Shown here one piece after another: positions 1-8,665 of a stretch of 64,000 nt of DNA; the first letter of the stretch is position 1; each line of letters begins with the position of its first letter. Position numbers and translations under genes: made by a program. Source of the DNA: Palsa-465 sp963800475 (GTDB lineage Bacteria; Actinomycetota; Thermoleophilia; Solirubrobacterales; Solirubrobacteraceae). The notes under the pieces were generated by a model. The model was not told the DNA's origin. It did not search any database and saw only the letters and a list, made by a program, of their open reading frames with translations. The stretch is taken from positions 744,001 to 808,000 of the forward strand of contig CAWDAZ010000001.1 of the NCBI GenBank assembly GCA_963800475.1. The letters are read 5' to 3'.

Positions 1-1784
1 GCGGGATCCTGGTCGGGATCGGGGAGAGCGAGGAGGAGCGGGTCGCGGCGCTCGAGCGGCTCGCCGAGCTGCACGCGGCCCACGGCCACCTGCAGGAGGT
101 GATCCTCCAGAACTTCGTCCCGCACCAGAGCTACTACGGCCGCGAGCCCGCGCAGATCGCGGACGCCGCGAGCCGCGAGTACTGGGGCACTGGCGTGTGG
201 AGCGGACCGGCGGTCGACGCGCCCGCGTGGGCGACCAGGATCGAGATCGAGGACATGACGCGGCTCGTCGCCGAGGCGCGGCGGCTGATGCCCGACGTCG
301 GCATCCAGGTCCCGCCGAACCTGTCGGACTGGTGGGTCGACCTGGTCGGCGCCGGTGCAACCGACCTGGGCGGCCTGTCCGCGAACGGCGACCACATCTC
401 GCCCGAGCATCCGTTTCCGTCGCCCGCGGGGGTCCGCAAACGCCTGCAGGCGGAGGGCGTGGCGCTCACCGAGCGGCTGTGCGTGTATCCCGAGTACATC
501 GACCCGAAGTGGATCTCGGGCCCGGTGATGGACGTGATCAAGACCCGCTTCTGGTCGTTCATCCCGCGCCGCGGCTCCGGGCGGCGGGGCGAGCTGACGG
601 TCGCCGACGACGCCGCGCCGCGGGCGATCCTGCGGGGGAGGGAGGGTCTCCCGCTCACGCAGGACGAGCTGATTGCGCTGTTCGCCGAGCGCCGGCCCGC
701 GGTGATCGAGGAGATGCGCGCCGCCGCCGACGAGCTGCGCGCCGAGCTGGCGGGCGACACCGTGACGTTCGTCGTCAACCGGAACATCAACGTCTCGAAC
801 GTTTGCGTGGTCGGGTGCGCGTTCTGCGGATTCGGGCAGTCGCGCCGGTCCCCCGACGCATACGAGCACTCCGAGGAGGAGTTCGCCCGCCGGGTGCAGG
901 AGGCAATCGCGTTTGGCGCGACGGAAATCTGCATGCAGTCCGGGATCCACCCGGACTGGAGCCTCGAGGACTACGAGAAGTGGCTGCGCCTCGCCAAGCA
1001 GGTGGCCCCGCAGCTCCACCTGCACGCCTACTCGCCTATGGAGATCTCCCACATGTGCGACGTCAGCGGCCTGGCGCCCAGGGTGGTGTTCGAGCGACTC
1101 CGCGAGGCGGGCCTCGATTCGACCCCTGGGACGGCCGCCGAGGTGCTTCACGACGGCGTCCGCGAGCGGATCAGCCCCAACAAGCTGCCGGTCGCGCGGT
1201 GGGTGGAGATCATCGAGGCCTCGCACGCGACCGGGATCCGCTCGACCGTGACGGTGATGTTCGGGCACATCGAGGAGCCGTCGGAGCTCGCCGAGCACAT
1301 GCGGGTGGTGCGCGAGCTCCAGGAGCGCACCGGTGGGTTCACCGAGTTCGTGCCGCTGTCGTTCATCCCGTTCCACACGCTGCTCGGACGCACGCACGGG
1401 ATCGAGGAAATCTCATCGGAGGAGAACCTCAAGCACACCGCGGCGTTCCGGCTGGCGCTCGGCAGGACGATCACGAACCTCCAGGCGAGCTGGGTGAAGA
1501 TGGGTCTCGACGCGGCGACCGAGTCACTGCGGTGGGGGGTCAACGACCTCGGCGGCACGCTGATGGAGGAGTCGATCAGCCGGATGGCCGGCAGCTACCA
1601 CGGGGTGAAGCTCGAACCGGCCGACCTGGTCGCCGCCGCCCACAGGGCCGGGCGGCCCGCCGCCGAGCGCACCACGCTGTACGAGCTCCGGAAGCGCTAC
1701 GAGCTTCCGGCAGCCGGACGACTCCGGCGCGGCGCGGGTGTGGCGAGCCTGGACGGCGGGCGCGCGAGCGCCGGAGCTGTGTAA
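1..1784 (+). CDS. fbiC: FO synthase FbiC (CofG-CofH fusion), 5'-truncated by window start
   Basis: This is the C-terminal part of the two-domain radical SAM enzyme that makes FO (7,8-didemethyl-8-hydroxy-5-deazariboflavin), the chromophore of coenzyme F420. The frame is open from base 3 with no start, so the gene begins before the window. The first residues are the end of the CofG domain (GILVGIGES, then LQEVILQNF). The CofH domain follows with its iron-sulphur motif NVCVVGCAFCGF near base 800 and the late blocks PLSFIPFHT and GGTLMEESISRMAG. Its stop codon overlaps the start of the following kinase (TAATG). A second, complete FbiC lies at 46957-49392. Assignment is firm; only the N-terminus is unseen. 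Confidence 0.96.
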   Translation, partial: GILVGIGESEEERVAALERLAELHAAHGHLQEVILQNFVPHQSYYGREPAQIADAASREYWGTGVWSGPAVDAPAWATRIEIEDMTRLVAEARRLMPDVGIQVPPNLSDWWVDLVGAGATDLGGLSANGDHISPEHPFPSPAGVRKRLQAEGVALTERLCVYPEYIDPKWISGPVMDVIKTRFWSFIPRRGSGRRGELTVADDAAPRAILRGREGLPLTQDELIALFAERRPAVIEEMRAAADELRAELAGDTVTFVVNRNINVSNVCVVGCAFCGFGQSRRSPDAYEHSEEEFARRVQEAIAFGATEICMQSGIHPDWSLEDYEKWLRLAKQVAPQLHLHAYSPMEISHMCDVSGLAPRVVFERLREAGLDSTPGTAAEVLHDGVRERISPNKLPVARWVEIIEASHATGIRSTVTVMFGHIEEPSELAEHMRVVRELQERTGGFTEFVPLSFIPFHTLLGRTHGIEEISSEENLKHTAAFRLALGRTITNLQASWVKMGLDAATESLRWGVNDLGGTLMEESISRMAGSYHGVKLEPADLVAAAHRAGRPAAERTTLYELRKRYELPAAGRLRRGAGVASLDGGRASAGAV

Positions 1785-2914
1785 TGGCCGCCACGGACCG
1801 CCCGGTGCTGTTCGCGGGCGTCGAGCCGCTCGAGGTGTTCGTCGAGCTGCTGTCCGACATCGACGTGCAGACCTCCTCGACCGAGTTCTACGACCGGATC
1901 TGCGAGGCGATCTGCCGGCTGACGACGATGCGCCGCGCGGCGATCTTCATGAACGACTCGAGCGGCCGGCGGGTACGCGCGGTCGGCGCGTACGGGACAT
2001 CGTTCGAACAGCTCTCGGCGCTCCGCCCGACGCTCGTAAACACCCCGATCGCGCAGCGCGCGCTGCTCGAGGACCGCGTCGTCGTCGTGTCCGAGCGGAT
2101 CGAGCAGGAGGTGCCGCCCGAGTATGCGGCGCTGCTCGGGATCACGACGCTGGTGTGCACGCCGCTGAGCGCCGCCGGCCGCGCGTACGGGGTGATCTGC
2201 GCGGACCGCGGCGGCGGGCGGTTCGAGCTCTCCGACGGGGAGGCGCACCTGCTGTGGACGCTCGGCAAGACCTCGGCGCTGGTCGCAGCCGCGCGCAACG
2301 TGACCCGCGAGCAGGAGCGCGCCCGCCATCTCTCGGAGCGGCTCGAGCTGGCGCGAGAGGTGCATGAGCGGGTCCTGCAGCGGTTGTTCGGGGTGTCGCT
2401 GGCGCTCAGCGCCGAGCAGCTCGACAGCGCCGAGCGCGAGCGCGCGCGGGCGGAGATGCACCAGGCGCTCGCCGACCTGCGTAAGGCGCTCGAGCGACCG
2501 CTCGCGCCGCTCCCGCCGGAGACGGCGACGACGCTCGCCGACGAGCTCGAGCGCGTCCGCAAATCGCCCGGGATGGCGGTCGAGGTCGACTGGCGCGGGG
2601 ACTTCACGGTTCCGTCGGATCTCGAGCCGCTTGCGCAGTCGGTGCTCGCCGAGGCGCTGCAGAACATCGCCAAGCACGCCGACCCCAGCGCGGTCGAGGT
2701 CGCGGTCGGGCGCGACGCCGAAGCGTTCACGCTCGAGGTGCGCAACGACGGCGTCCGGGCCGCCGCGGCGAACGACGACCAGCGCCGGGGCATGGGCCTG
2801 CGGCTGGCGGCGTTCGAAGCCCGCCAGTACGGGGGCGTGATCGACGCCGGGCCGGTCGACGAGGGCTCGTGGCGGGTACGGCTCGCCGTGTCGCTTGCGC
2901 AGGAGCCGGCGTGA
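1784..2914 (+). CDS. GAF-domain sensor histidine kinase, NarL/DesK type
   Basis: A 376-residue cytoplasmic sensor kinase with no membrane segment. Residues about 20-170 form a GAF-like sensory domain. A HisKA_3 dimerisation helix follows, with the phosphoacceptor His194 in the motif AREVHERVLQRLFG. The HATPase domain shows the N box (EALQNIAKHA), the VRNDG box and the GMGL...FEARQYGG lid region. The ATG at 1784 overlaps the fbiC stop, and the response regulator begins four bases before this gene's stop. Kinase and regulator are therefore co-transcribed and surely partners. The signal sensed is unknown; the link to fbiC may be no more than shared transcription. Confidence 0.9.
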   Translation: MAATDRPVLFAGVEPLEVFVELLSDIDVQTSSTEFYDRICEAICRLTTMRRAAIFMNDSSGRRVRAVGAYGTSFEQLSALRPTLVNTPIAQRALLEDRVVVVSERIEQEVPPEYAALLGITTLVCTPLSAAGRAYGVICADRGGGRFELSDGEAHLLWTLGKTSALVAAARNVTREQERARHLSERLELAREVHERVLQRLFGVSLALSAEQLDSAERERARAEMHQALADLRKALERPLAPLPPETATTLADELERVRKSPGMAVEVDWRGDFTVPSDLEPLAQSVLAEALQNIAKHADPSAVEVAVGRDAEAFTLEVRNDGVRAAAANDDQRRGMGLRLAAFEARQYGGVIDAGPVDEGSWRVRLAVSLAQEPA

Positions 2915-3531
2915 CGAGCACGCGCGCGCCGGAGAACCTGCGGCTGCGGGTGCTCGTCGTCGACGATCACGACGTCGTCCACTGGGGCTTCCGGGTGCTG
3001 CTGGCCGACCAGCCGTGGGTCGAGCGGTGCCTGGCGGCGCGCACCGCCGAGGAGGCGCTCGCGCTGACCGCGACGCTGAAGCCGCACGTGGCGCTGATCG
3101 ACCTGTTCCTCGGCGACGACTACGGCGCCGATTTGTGCCGCGCTGTGCGCGACGCGTCCCCATCGACTCGCGTCCTCTTGATTTCCGGCGCCGGGAGGAT
3201 GGCGCCCGCCGCCGCGCGCGCCACGGGGGCGTCGGGATTCATCTCCAAGGACTCCGACGCCCGCGAGGTCGTCGCGGCGGTGCGCACGGTCGCGTTCGGG
3301 ATGACGACCTTCCCGCCGAAGTCCGACCAGCCCGAGCCGGTGCTGTCCGAGCGCGAGCGTGAGGTGCTCGACCTGATCGCCGCCGGCTCGACCAACAAGG
3401 AAATCGCCGAACAGCTGTACCTGTCGCCGTACACGATCAAGGAGCACACCAGCGCGCTGTACCGGAAGCTCGGCGCGCGCAACCGCGCAGACGCGGTCCA
3501 GCGGGCGCAGCGAATCGGCCTTCTGGGGTAG
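2911..3531 (+). CDS. Response regulator, NarL/FixJ (LuxR HTH) family
   Basis: A 206-residue transcription regulator. The receiver domain (residues 10-125) has the acidic pair in LVVDDHD, the phosphorylatable Asp64 (ALIDLFLGDD) and the conserved Lys in GFISKDSD. A LuxR-type helix-turn-helix fills the C-terminus, from LSEREREVLDLIAAG through TIKEHTSALYRKL. I chose the GTG at 2911 because it overlaps the kinase stop (GTGA) and leaves a normal N-terminus; an upstream start at 2869 would only add out-of-family residues read through the kinase gene. It is the cognate partner of the GAF histidine kinase. Confidence 0.9.
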   Translation: MTSTRAPENLRLRVLVVDDHDVVHWGFRVLLADQPWVERCLAARTAEEALALTATLKPHVALIDLFLGDDYGADLCRAVRDASPSTRVLLISGAGRMAPAAARATGASGFISKDSDAREVVAAVRTVAFGMTTFPPKSDQPEPVLSEREREVLDLIAAGSTNKEIAEQLYLSPYTIKEHTSALYRKLGARNRADAVQRAQRIGLLG

Positions 3532-3534
3532 GGT
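3529..3534 (+). promoter_or_regulatory. -10 box of a probable leaderless promoter
   Basis: TAGGGT is followed by exactly seven bases and then the ATG of the SDR at 3542, with no ribosome binding site in between. The same TANNNT-N7-start arrangement recurs at 23244, 26980 and 34920. The box overlaps the stop codon of the response regulator. Leaderless transcripts are common in actinobacteria, but the transcription start here is inferred. Confidence 0.5.
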
Positions 3535-3541
3535 TCAGACG

Positions 3542-4438
3542 ATGGCCACCGCCGTCCCATCGCTTGCCGGCCGCCGGGTGCTGATCACCGGAGCCGCCCG
3601 AGGCATCGGCGCGGCGCTCGCGGAGCGACTCGCGTCACACGGCGCCAGGCTGGCGCTGGTCGGGCTCGAGCGCGACCAGCTCGAGCAGGTCGCTCAGCGC
3701 TGCGGCGAGGGCACGTTCGTCGCCGAGTGCGATGTGTCCGACCAGGCGCAGGTGACCGAGGCGATCGACGCCGCGGCCGAGGCGCTCGGCGGACTCGACG
3801 TGGTTGTCGCCAACGCCGGGATCGCGACCGGGGGCCCGCTTCGGCTGCAGCCGGTGCGCAGCTGGCAGCGGGTGATCGAGATCAACCTGCTCGGCGTGAT
3901 GTACACCGACCGCGCGGCGCTGCCGCACCTCGAGCGCAGCCACGGGTACATCCTCAACATCGCCTCGGCGGCGGCTGTGTTCCGCGGCCCGGGGGCGAGC
4001 GCGTACTGCGCGGCGAAGGCCGGCGTCGAGGCGCTCAGCGACTGCCTGCGGGTCGAGGAGGACCCGTACGGAGTCGACGTCGGCTGCGCCTACTTCCTGT
4101 TCCTCGACACCGACATGGTCCGCGACGCGGAGCGCGAGATGCCCCGCATGGAGGCGGCGCGCGACAAGATGCCGAAGCTGTTCGGCCAGACGTATCCGCT
4201 CGCGCCGGCGATCGACGAGGTCGTCGCTGCGATCGCCGAGCGGCGCCGGCGGGTCTCCTACCCGAAGTGGGTGCTGCGGCTGCTGCCGCTGCGGCAGGCG
4301 TTCGTGTCGCGGCTGCTCGAGCGCCAGGCCGCCAAGGAGGTCCCGGAGGCGATGCGCGAGTACGAGCGGATCATCACCGAGCGGGGCGAGAACGCCGCCG
4401 CCGCAACCGAGCGCACCCGCGAGCTAGCCGGAATCTGA
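3542..4438 (+). CDS. Short-chain dehydrogenase/reductase (SDR), classical type
   Basis: A 298-residue NAD(P)-dependent oxidoreductase with a Rossmann fold. The cofactor motif is TGAARGIG (residues 16-23) and the NAG motif is VVVANAGIA. The catalytic set is Ser142, Tyr155 and Lys159 (SAYCAAK). The C-terminus is about 40 residues longer than in minimal SDRs and rich in Arg and Leu, as in SDRs thought to act on lipophilic or long-chain substrates. The substrate is not predictable. It runs convergently into the SDR/acyl-CoA-synthetase fusion, the two coding regions overlapping by 15 bases. Confidence 0.88.
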   Translation: MATAVPSLAGRRVLITGAARGIGAALAERLASHGARLALVGLERDQLEQVAQRCGEGTFVAECDVSDQAQVTEAIDAAAEALGGLDVVVANAGIATGGPLRLQPVRSWQRVIEINLLGVMYTDRAALPHLERSHGYILNIASAAAVFRGPGASAYCAAKAGVEALSDCLRVEEDPYGVDVGCAYFLFLDTDMVRDAEREMPRMEAARDKMPKLFGQTYPLAPAIDEVVAAIAERRRRVSYPKWVLRLLPLRQAFVSRLLERQAAKEVPEAMREYERIITERGENAAAATERTRELAGI

Positions 4439-6892
4439 GGCCAGCTCGCTGCGCCTGAGCTTGCCCGTCTGGGTGCGCGGCAGCTCGCGCACGAACTCGA
4501 TATCCCGCGGGACCTTGTGGCGCGCAAGCCTGCCCCGTACGAACTCCTTGAGCTCGTCCTCGGAAGCGGACGCTCCCTCGGCGAGCACGATCGAGGCCGC
4601 CAACCGCTGGCCGAACTGCTCGTCGGGGACGCCGAACACGGCCGCGTCGGCCACGGCCACATGGCCGGCGAGCAGGTCCTCGACCTCTTGGGGGAACACG
4701 TTCTCGCCGCCCGACACGATCATGTCGTCGTCACGGCCGTCGATATACAGCCGCCCCTGCGCGTCGAGGCGGCCGACGTCGCCGGTGCTCATCAGCCCGT
4801 CGATCACCTCCTTGCCGCCGCCGCCGGTGTAGCCCTCGAACAGCATCGGGCTGCCGATGAAGATCCGGCCGGTCTCGCCGGTGGGCACCTCGCGGCCCTC
4901 GTCGTCGAGGATCCGCACCTTCGCGCCGGCCATCGGCCTGCCGACGGTGCCCGGCGCGGTGCGCAGATCCGCCGGCGTCGCGAGCGTCCCCGAGCCGGTC
5001 TCGGTGGAGGCGTACCCGTTGTAGAGGACGGGGCCGAAGCGGTCCATCACCGCCTTGGCGAGCTCGGGTGGCAGCGGCGCCGCGCCGCTGATGATCATCC
5101 GCAGCGAGGCGGTGTCGTAGGAATCTCGCCGCTGCTCGGCGAGCGCCATGATCCGCGCGAGCATCGTCGGCACCGCGAGCAGCACCCCCGCCCGGTGACG
5201 CTCGATCTGCTCGAGCGTCACCTCGGCATCGAACCGCCGGGCGAGCACGACCGAAGACCCGAGCGCGAACGACGCCATCGACCCCGCCAGGCCGAACAGG
5301 TGAAACAGCGGCGGCGCGACCACGAACGGGGCGCCCGACCGCGGCACCCTTCGGATCCTTCCGAGGTCGAGCATTCCGGCGACCGCCATCGGCGCGAGTG
5401 CCAGCGGGCGGATCGTGCGCGTGGCCCCCTTGGGCATCCCGGTCGTACCGGACGTGAGCATGATCACGCGGCCCGCCGAGTCGGGCAGGGGGGCGTCGGG
5501 CGCGTCGGCGGCGATCAGCTGCCCGAGCGTCGGGCGCGAGCCGGGCTCGTCGTGCCAGGCCACGATCCGCACCCCCGCGAAACCGGACGCGTCGAACAGC
5601 TGTGCGAACTCGTCGTCGTGGACCGCGGCGGTGACGCCCTCGCGCTGGAGCACCTCGCCGAGCTGCGGCGCCGCGAAGTCGCCCGACAGCGGCACCAGGT
5701 CGCATCCAAGCCGGGTCGTGGCGGCCGCCGCCACCAGGAAGCCTCGATGGTTGCGGCACATGATCGCGACGCGGTCGCGCGCTCCGAGCGCATGCTGCGC
5801 GTGCAGCGATGCGGCAAGCGCCCGCGCCTGCGCGTCGAGCTCCTCGAAGCTGATCGAGCCGAGCTCGTCGATCACCGCGGAGCGACTCGGATAGAGCCGG
5901 GCCGCCGCCGCGACGACCGACGCGGGCGTCGCGCCGAAGCTCCGCGCGGCAAGCAGCGCGCGTGGGATCCGGTCCGGCCGGATCGGCCGGATCAGGCGTG
6001 AGGACGCGAGCGCGTCGAGCCCGCCTGCCACGCCTGGAAGCCACGTCTGGACCGCCGATGTGTAGGCCGTCAGCGCGCGCTCGACGGGCGCCTCCGCGAG
6101 GCGCGCCCCCGCGCCGCCGAACCGCGCCCAAGCGGGCGAAATCGTGCGCGGCCGCGTCGCGATCGCCCGGGCGACGATCCCAGCCGCCTCCTCCGTGCTC
6201 ATCCCCGGAACGTAGTCCCAGATCCGGAACGGCCCGAGCATCGGCGAGCGGACCAGCTGCATGTGGATCGAAGTCGCCGTCACCCCGTCCGCGCGCACCT
6301 CGGGCGCGACGCCGGACAGCCACACCTCGAACGCCGCCTTCGAAGCGATGTAGGCGCTCCACCGCAGCGGCGGGAAGTCGACCCCGACCGTCGATACGTA
6401 CACGATGTGGCCGCGGCCGCGCTGGCGCATCGAGGGGAGCAGCCCGACGAGCAAGCGCACCGGCCCGAGGTAGTTGACGTTGATCGTGCGCTCGAAGTCG
6501 TGGAAGCGCCCGTAGGACTCCGAGATCCAGCGGCGGATCGACAGCCCGGCGTTGGACACCACGACATCGACGTGCTGATGGTCCTCGAGCACACTGGCGA
6601 CCAGGTCGCCGACGGCCTCGGTGTCGGCCATGTCGCACGGGTAGGCGAACGCCCGCCCGCCCTCGCTACGGAGCTGCTCGGCGATCTGCTCGAGCAGCTC
6701 GGCCCGCCGGGCGACCAGCAGCACGGTCGCGCCGGCCCGCGCGAGCCGTCTGGCGCTCGCCTCGCCGACTCCCGATGAGGCGCCGGTGATCAGCACCGTC
6801 TTGGAGTCGACCGCCGCGCGGAGCTTCTCGTCTGAGACGCCGGCGCTGGTCGCGCCGAGCAGCAGCCGGAGCGGGCGCGGGAGCTCGCTCAC
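4424..6892 (-). CDS. Two-domain fusion: N-terminal SDR plus C-terminal AMP-forming acyl-CoA synthetase
   Basis: An 822-residue bifunctional protein. Residues 30-290 are an SDR with the cofactor motif TGASSGVG, Ser167, Tyr181 and Lys185 (YIASK). Residues 330-822 are an acyl-CoA synthetase/AMP-ligase: P-loop MLTSGTTGMPKG (479-490), YASTETG, TGDVGRLD, the hinge DDDMIVSGGENVFP and the catalytic Lys811 in QTGKLRR. The GTG start overlaps the stop of the upstream SDR (GTGA), so both are one operon. Fusing an acyl-activating enzyme to a reductase suggests sequential steps in lipid metabolism, such as activation and then reduction, but substrate and order are inference. Confidence 0.88.
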   Translation of the reverse strand: MSELPRPLRLLLGATSAGVSDEKLRAAVDSKTVLITGASSGVGEASARRLARAGATVLLVARRAELLEQIAEQLRSEGGRAFAYPCDMADTEAVGDLVASVLEDHQHVDVVVSNAGLSIRRWISESYGRFHDFERTINVNYLGPVRLLVGLLPSMRQRGRGHIVYVSTVGVDFPPLRWSAYIASKAAFEVWLSGVAPEVRADGVTATSIHMQLVRSPMLGPFRIWDYVPGMSTEEAAGIVARAIATRPRTISPAWARFGGAGARLAEAPVERALTAYTSAVQTWLPGVAGGLDALASSRLIRPIRPDRIPRALLAARSFGATPASVVAAAARLYPSRSAVIDELGSISFEELDAQARALAASLHAQHALGARDRVAIMCRNHRGFLVAAAATTRLGCDLVPLSGDFAAPQLGEVLQREGVTAAVHDDEFAQLFDASGFAGVRIVAWHDEPGSRPTLGQLIAADAPDAPLPDSAGRVIMLTSGTTGMPKGATRTIRPLALAPMAVAGMLDLGRIRRVPRSGAPFVVAPPLFHLFGLAGSMASFALGSSVVLARRFDAEVTLEQIERHRAGVLLAVPTMLARIMALAEQRRDSYDTASLRMIISGAAPLPPELAKAVMDRFGPVLYNGYASTETGSGTLATPADLRTAPGTVGRPMAGAKVRILDDEGREVPTGETGRIFIGSPMLFEGYTGGGGKEVIDGLMSTGDVGRLDAQGRLYIDGRDDDMIVSGGENVFPQEVEDLLAGHVAVADAAVFGVPDEQFGQRLAASIVLAEGASASEDELKEFVRGRLARHKVPRDIEFVRELPRTQTGKLRRSELASDSG

Positions 6893-7701
6893 TGCTTGCG
6901 CATAACCCGTTCGACCACGGGCAGCTTCACCGCGTGTGGCACGTATCGGGCGGCGAGCATCGCGGCGCGCATCGGCAAACCTGGGACCACTACCCGGCGC
7001 CCGGCATTGAGTCCGTCTACACCGGCCCGCGCCACGTCGGGTGCGGACACCTTCGCGGGGAACGCCTTCTCGAACGACCGGCCGCCGGCGACCTCCCAAC
7101 CCGCGACGTCCCAGAACTCGGTCTCGACGGGCCCGGGGCACAGTGCCGTGACGGTCACGCCGCGGCCGGCGACCTCCTGGTGGATCGCCTCGGAGAAGGT
7201 CAGCACGTACGCCTTGGCCGCCGAGTATCCGGCCGCGTAAGGGAGCGGCTGCATCGCGGCGGTCGACGCCACGTTCAGGATCGCGCCGCGGCCGCGTTCG
7301 ACCATTTCCGGCAGGAATGCCGATGTCAGGGCGACGACTGCCTCGACCAGCACCTGCACCTGCTCGAGCTCGCGGCCGGGATCCGCCGCGGCGAACGGGC
7401 CGCCGGTCGCAAACCCGGCGTTGTTGACGAGGATGTCGACGTCGAGCCTGAGCTCGGTGATGCGGCCGGGGATCCGGGAGCGGGACGCGGGTTTCGAGAG
7501 GTCCGACGCAATCGTCTCCGCGCGTACCCCGTACTCGGCGGTTAGCTCCCGGGCGAGCTCGTTGAGGCGCTGCTTGCGTCGCGCGACGAGCACGACGTTG
7601 TGGCCGCGGCGCGCGAGCTCGCGCGAGATCTCGGCGCCGATCCCGGCGGACGCGCCCGTGATCACGGCGGTCGAGCTCTTGGCCGGCTTGGGAAGCGCCA
7701 T
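6889..7701 (-). CDS. Short-chain dehydrogenase/reductase
   Basis: A 270-residue classical SDR: cofactor motif TGASAGIG near residue 15, DILVNNAGFA, the active-site serine in NVASTAAM and the YSAAK Tyr/Lys pair. The C-terminal segment ending in VERVMRKQ is characteristic of the DltE-like or short-chain-acyl SDRs that sit next to lipid enzymes. It is the first gene of a two-gene operon with the SDR/acyl-CoA-synthetase fusion, its stop overlapping that gene's GTG. It is transcribed divergently from the FAS-II operon. The substrate is unknown. Confidence 0.87.
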   Translation of the reverse strand: MALPKPAKSSTAVITGASAGIGAEISRELARRGHNVVLVARRKQRLNELARELTAEYGVRAETIASDLSKPASRSRIPGRITELRLDVDILVNNAGFATGGPFAAADPGRELEQVQVLVEAVVALTSAFLPEMVERGRGAILNVASTAAMQPLPYAAGYSAAKAYVLTFSEAIHQEVAGRGVTVTALCPGPVETEFWDVAGWEVAGGRSFEKAFPAKVSAPDVARAGVDGLNAGRRVVVPGLPMRAAMLAARYVPHAVKLPVVERVMRKQ

Positions 7702-7755
7702 CGCGGGCGTAGCCTACCCGCCGCCCGGCGCCGAGGACCCGCCCGCGGATCCGGT

Positions 7756-7774
7756 CCCCCCCCCGAACGGGGGG
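7756..7774. repeat. Poly-C/poly-G hairpin between divergent operons
   Basis: Nine C residues, the tetraloop GAAC and six G residues form a six-pair GC stem. It lies in the 127-base gap between the divergent SDR and fabD. There is no U tract, so it is not a classical terminator. It may be a structured 5' leader of fabD, or simply a GC-tract. Homopolymer length may be unreliable. Confidence 0.35.
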
Positions 7775-7828
7775 AAGTCCGCGCCGGGCCTGTATCTGCG
7801 CGCGCGGGTGCGCGTAAATGCGCAGTAG

Positions 7829-8665
7829 ATGCCGCTCACGGCGATCCTGTTCCCGGGACAGGGCAGCCAGTCGCGCGATATGCGCGACTCCGTTGCCCGC
7901 GTCCGGCCGGACCTGCTTGCGATGGTCTGCGAGCTGGTAGGCGAAGACCCGTTCCCGCGCGCCGAGCAGGGAACCGGCTTCGCGCAGCCCGCGATCTTCT
8001 GCACAAGCCTGGCCGGCTGGTCCGCGCTCGGCAGGCCCGACGTGCAGTTGATGGCCGGGCACTCGCTCGGCGAGCTCGGAGCGCTCGTCGCTGCCGGTGG
8101 CCTGAGCGAACGCGACGGGATGCGCCTCGTGGTACTGCGAGGGCGGCTGATGCAGGAGGCGGGGGAACGGGCGGGCGACGGAGGGATGCTGGCGCTGCTC
8201 GGCGCGGGCGCGGCCGAGCACGCCGAGGCGCTCGCCGATGCCCACGGGCTAGCGGTCGCGAACGACAACTCGCCGCAGCAGATCGTGCTGTCGGGCGCGC
8301 GGGCAGCGCTCCCAGGCGCGGCCGCGGCCGCCAAGGAGCTGGGGCTGAGGTCGATGGAGCTGCCGGTCACGGGCGCGTTCCACTCGCCGATGATGGAGGC
8401 GGCGGTGCCGGAGTTCGCGGCGGCGCTCGATCAGGTGGAGGTGCGCGAACCGCGCGTGACGGTGCTGTCAGCCGTTACCGCGCAGCCGTTCGACGACGTG
8501 CGCTTGCGGCTCGCGGAGGGGCTGACGCGGCCGGTGCGGTGGCGCGAGACGATGCTCGAGTTGCACCGGCGCGGGGCGGAGCGGTTCGTCGAGGTCGGGC
8601 CGGGCCGCGTGCTCACGGGGCTGGCGAAACGGACGCTCAGCGATGTCGAGCTCGTCAATGCTTGA
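7829..8665 (+). CDS. fabD: Malonyl-CoA:ACP transacylase
   Basis: A 278-residue enzyme that moves malonyl groups from CoA to acyl carrier protein, feeding fatty acid elongation. It begins with the family motif LFPGQGSQ, has the nucleophile serine in GHSLGELGA (residues 77-85) and the catalytic His in the block TGAFHSPMM, and ends with VGPGRVLTGL. It is slightly shorter than typical FabD. It heads a seven-gene FAS-II operon with overlapping genes; fabH starts inside its 3' end. It is transcribed divergently from the SDR at 6889-7701. Confidence 0.95.
   Translation: MPLTAILFPGQGSQSRDMRDSVARVRPDLLAMVCELVGEDPFPRAEQGTGFAQPAIFCTSLAGWSALGRPDVQLMAGHSLGELGALVAAGGLSERDGMRLVVLRGRLMQEAGERAGDGGMLALLGAGAAEHAEALADAHGLAVANDNSPQQIVLSGARAALPGAAAAAKELGLRSMELPVTGAFHSPMMEAAVPEFAAALDQVEVREPRVTVLSAVTAQPFDDVRLRLAEGLTRPVRWRETMLELHRRGAERFVEVGPGRVLTGLAKRTLSDVELVNA

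Noticed and set aside
1697..3447. Long minus-strand open frames opposite the kinase and response regulator
   Set aside because: Arginine-rich, no family motifs, antisense to well-supported genes. Typical GC-rich shadow frames.
4424..8245. A 1273-codon minus-strand open frame covering two gene regions
   Set aside because: Only the part from GTG 6892 downstream is protein-like; the upstream part runs out of frame through the SDR gene at 6889-7701 and antisense through fabD, and is Arg/Ala-rich noise caused by high GC.
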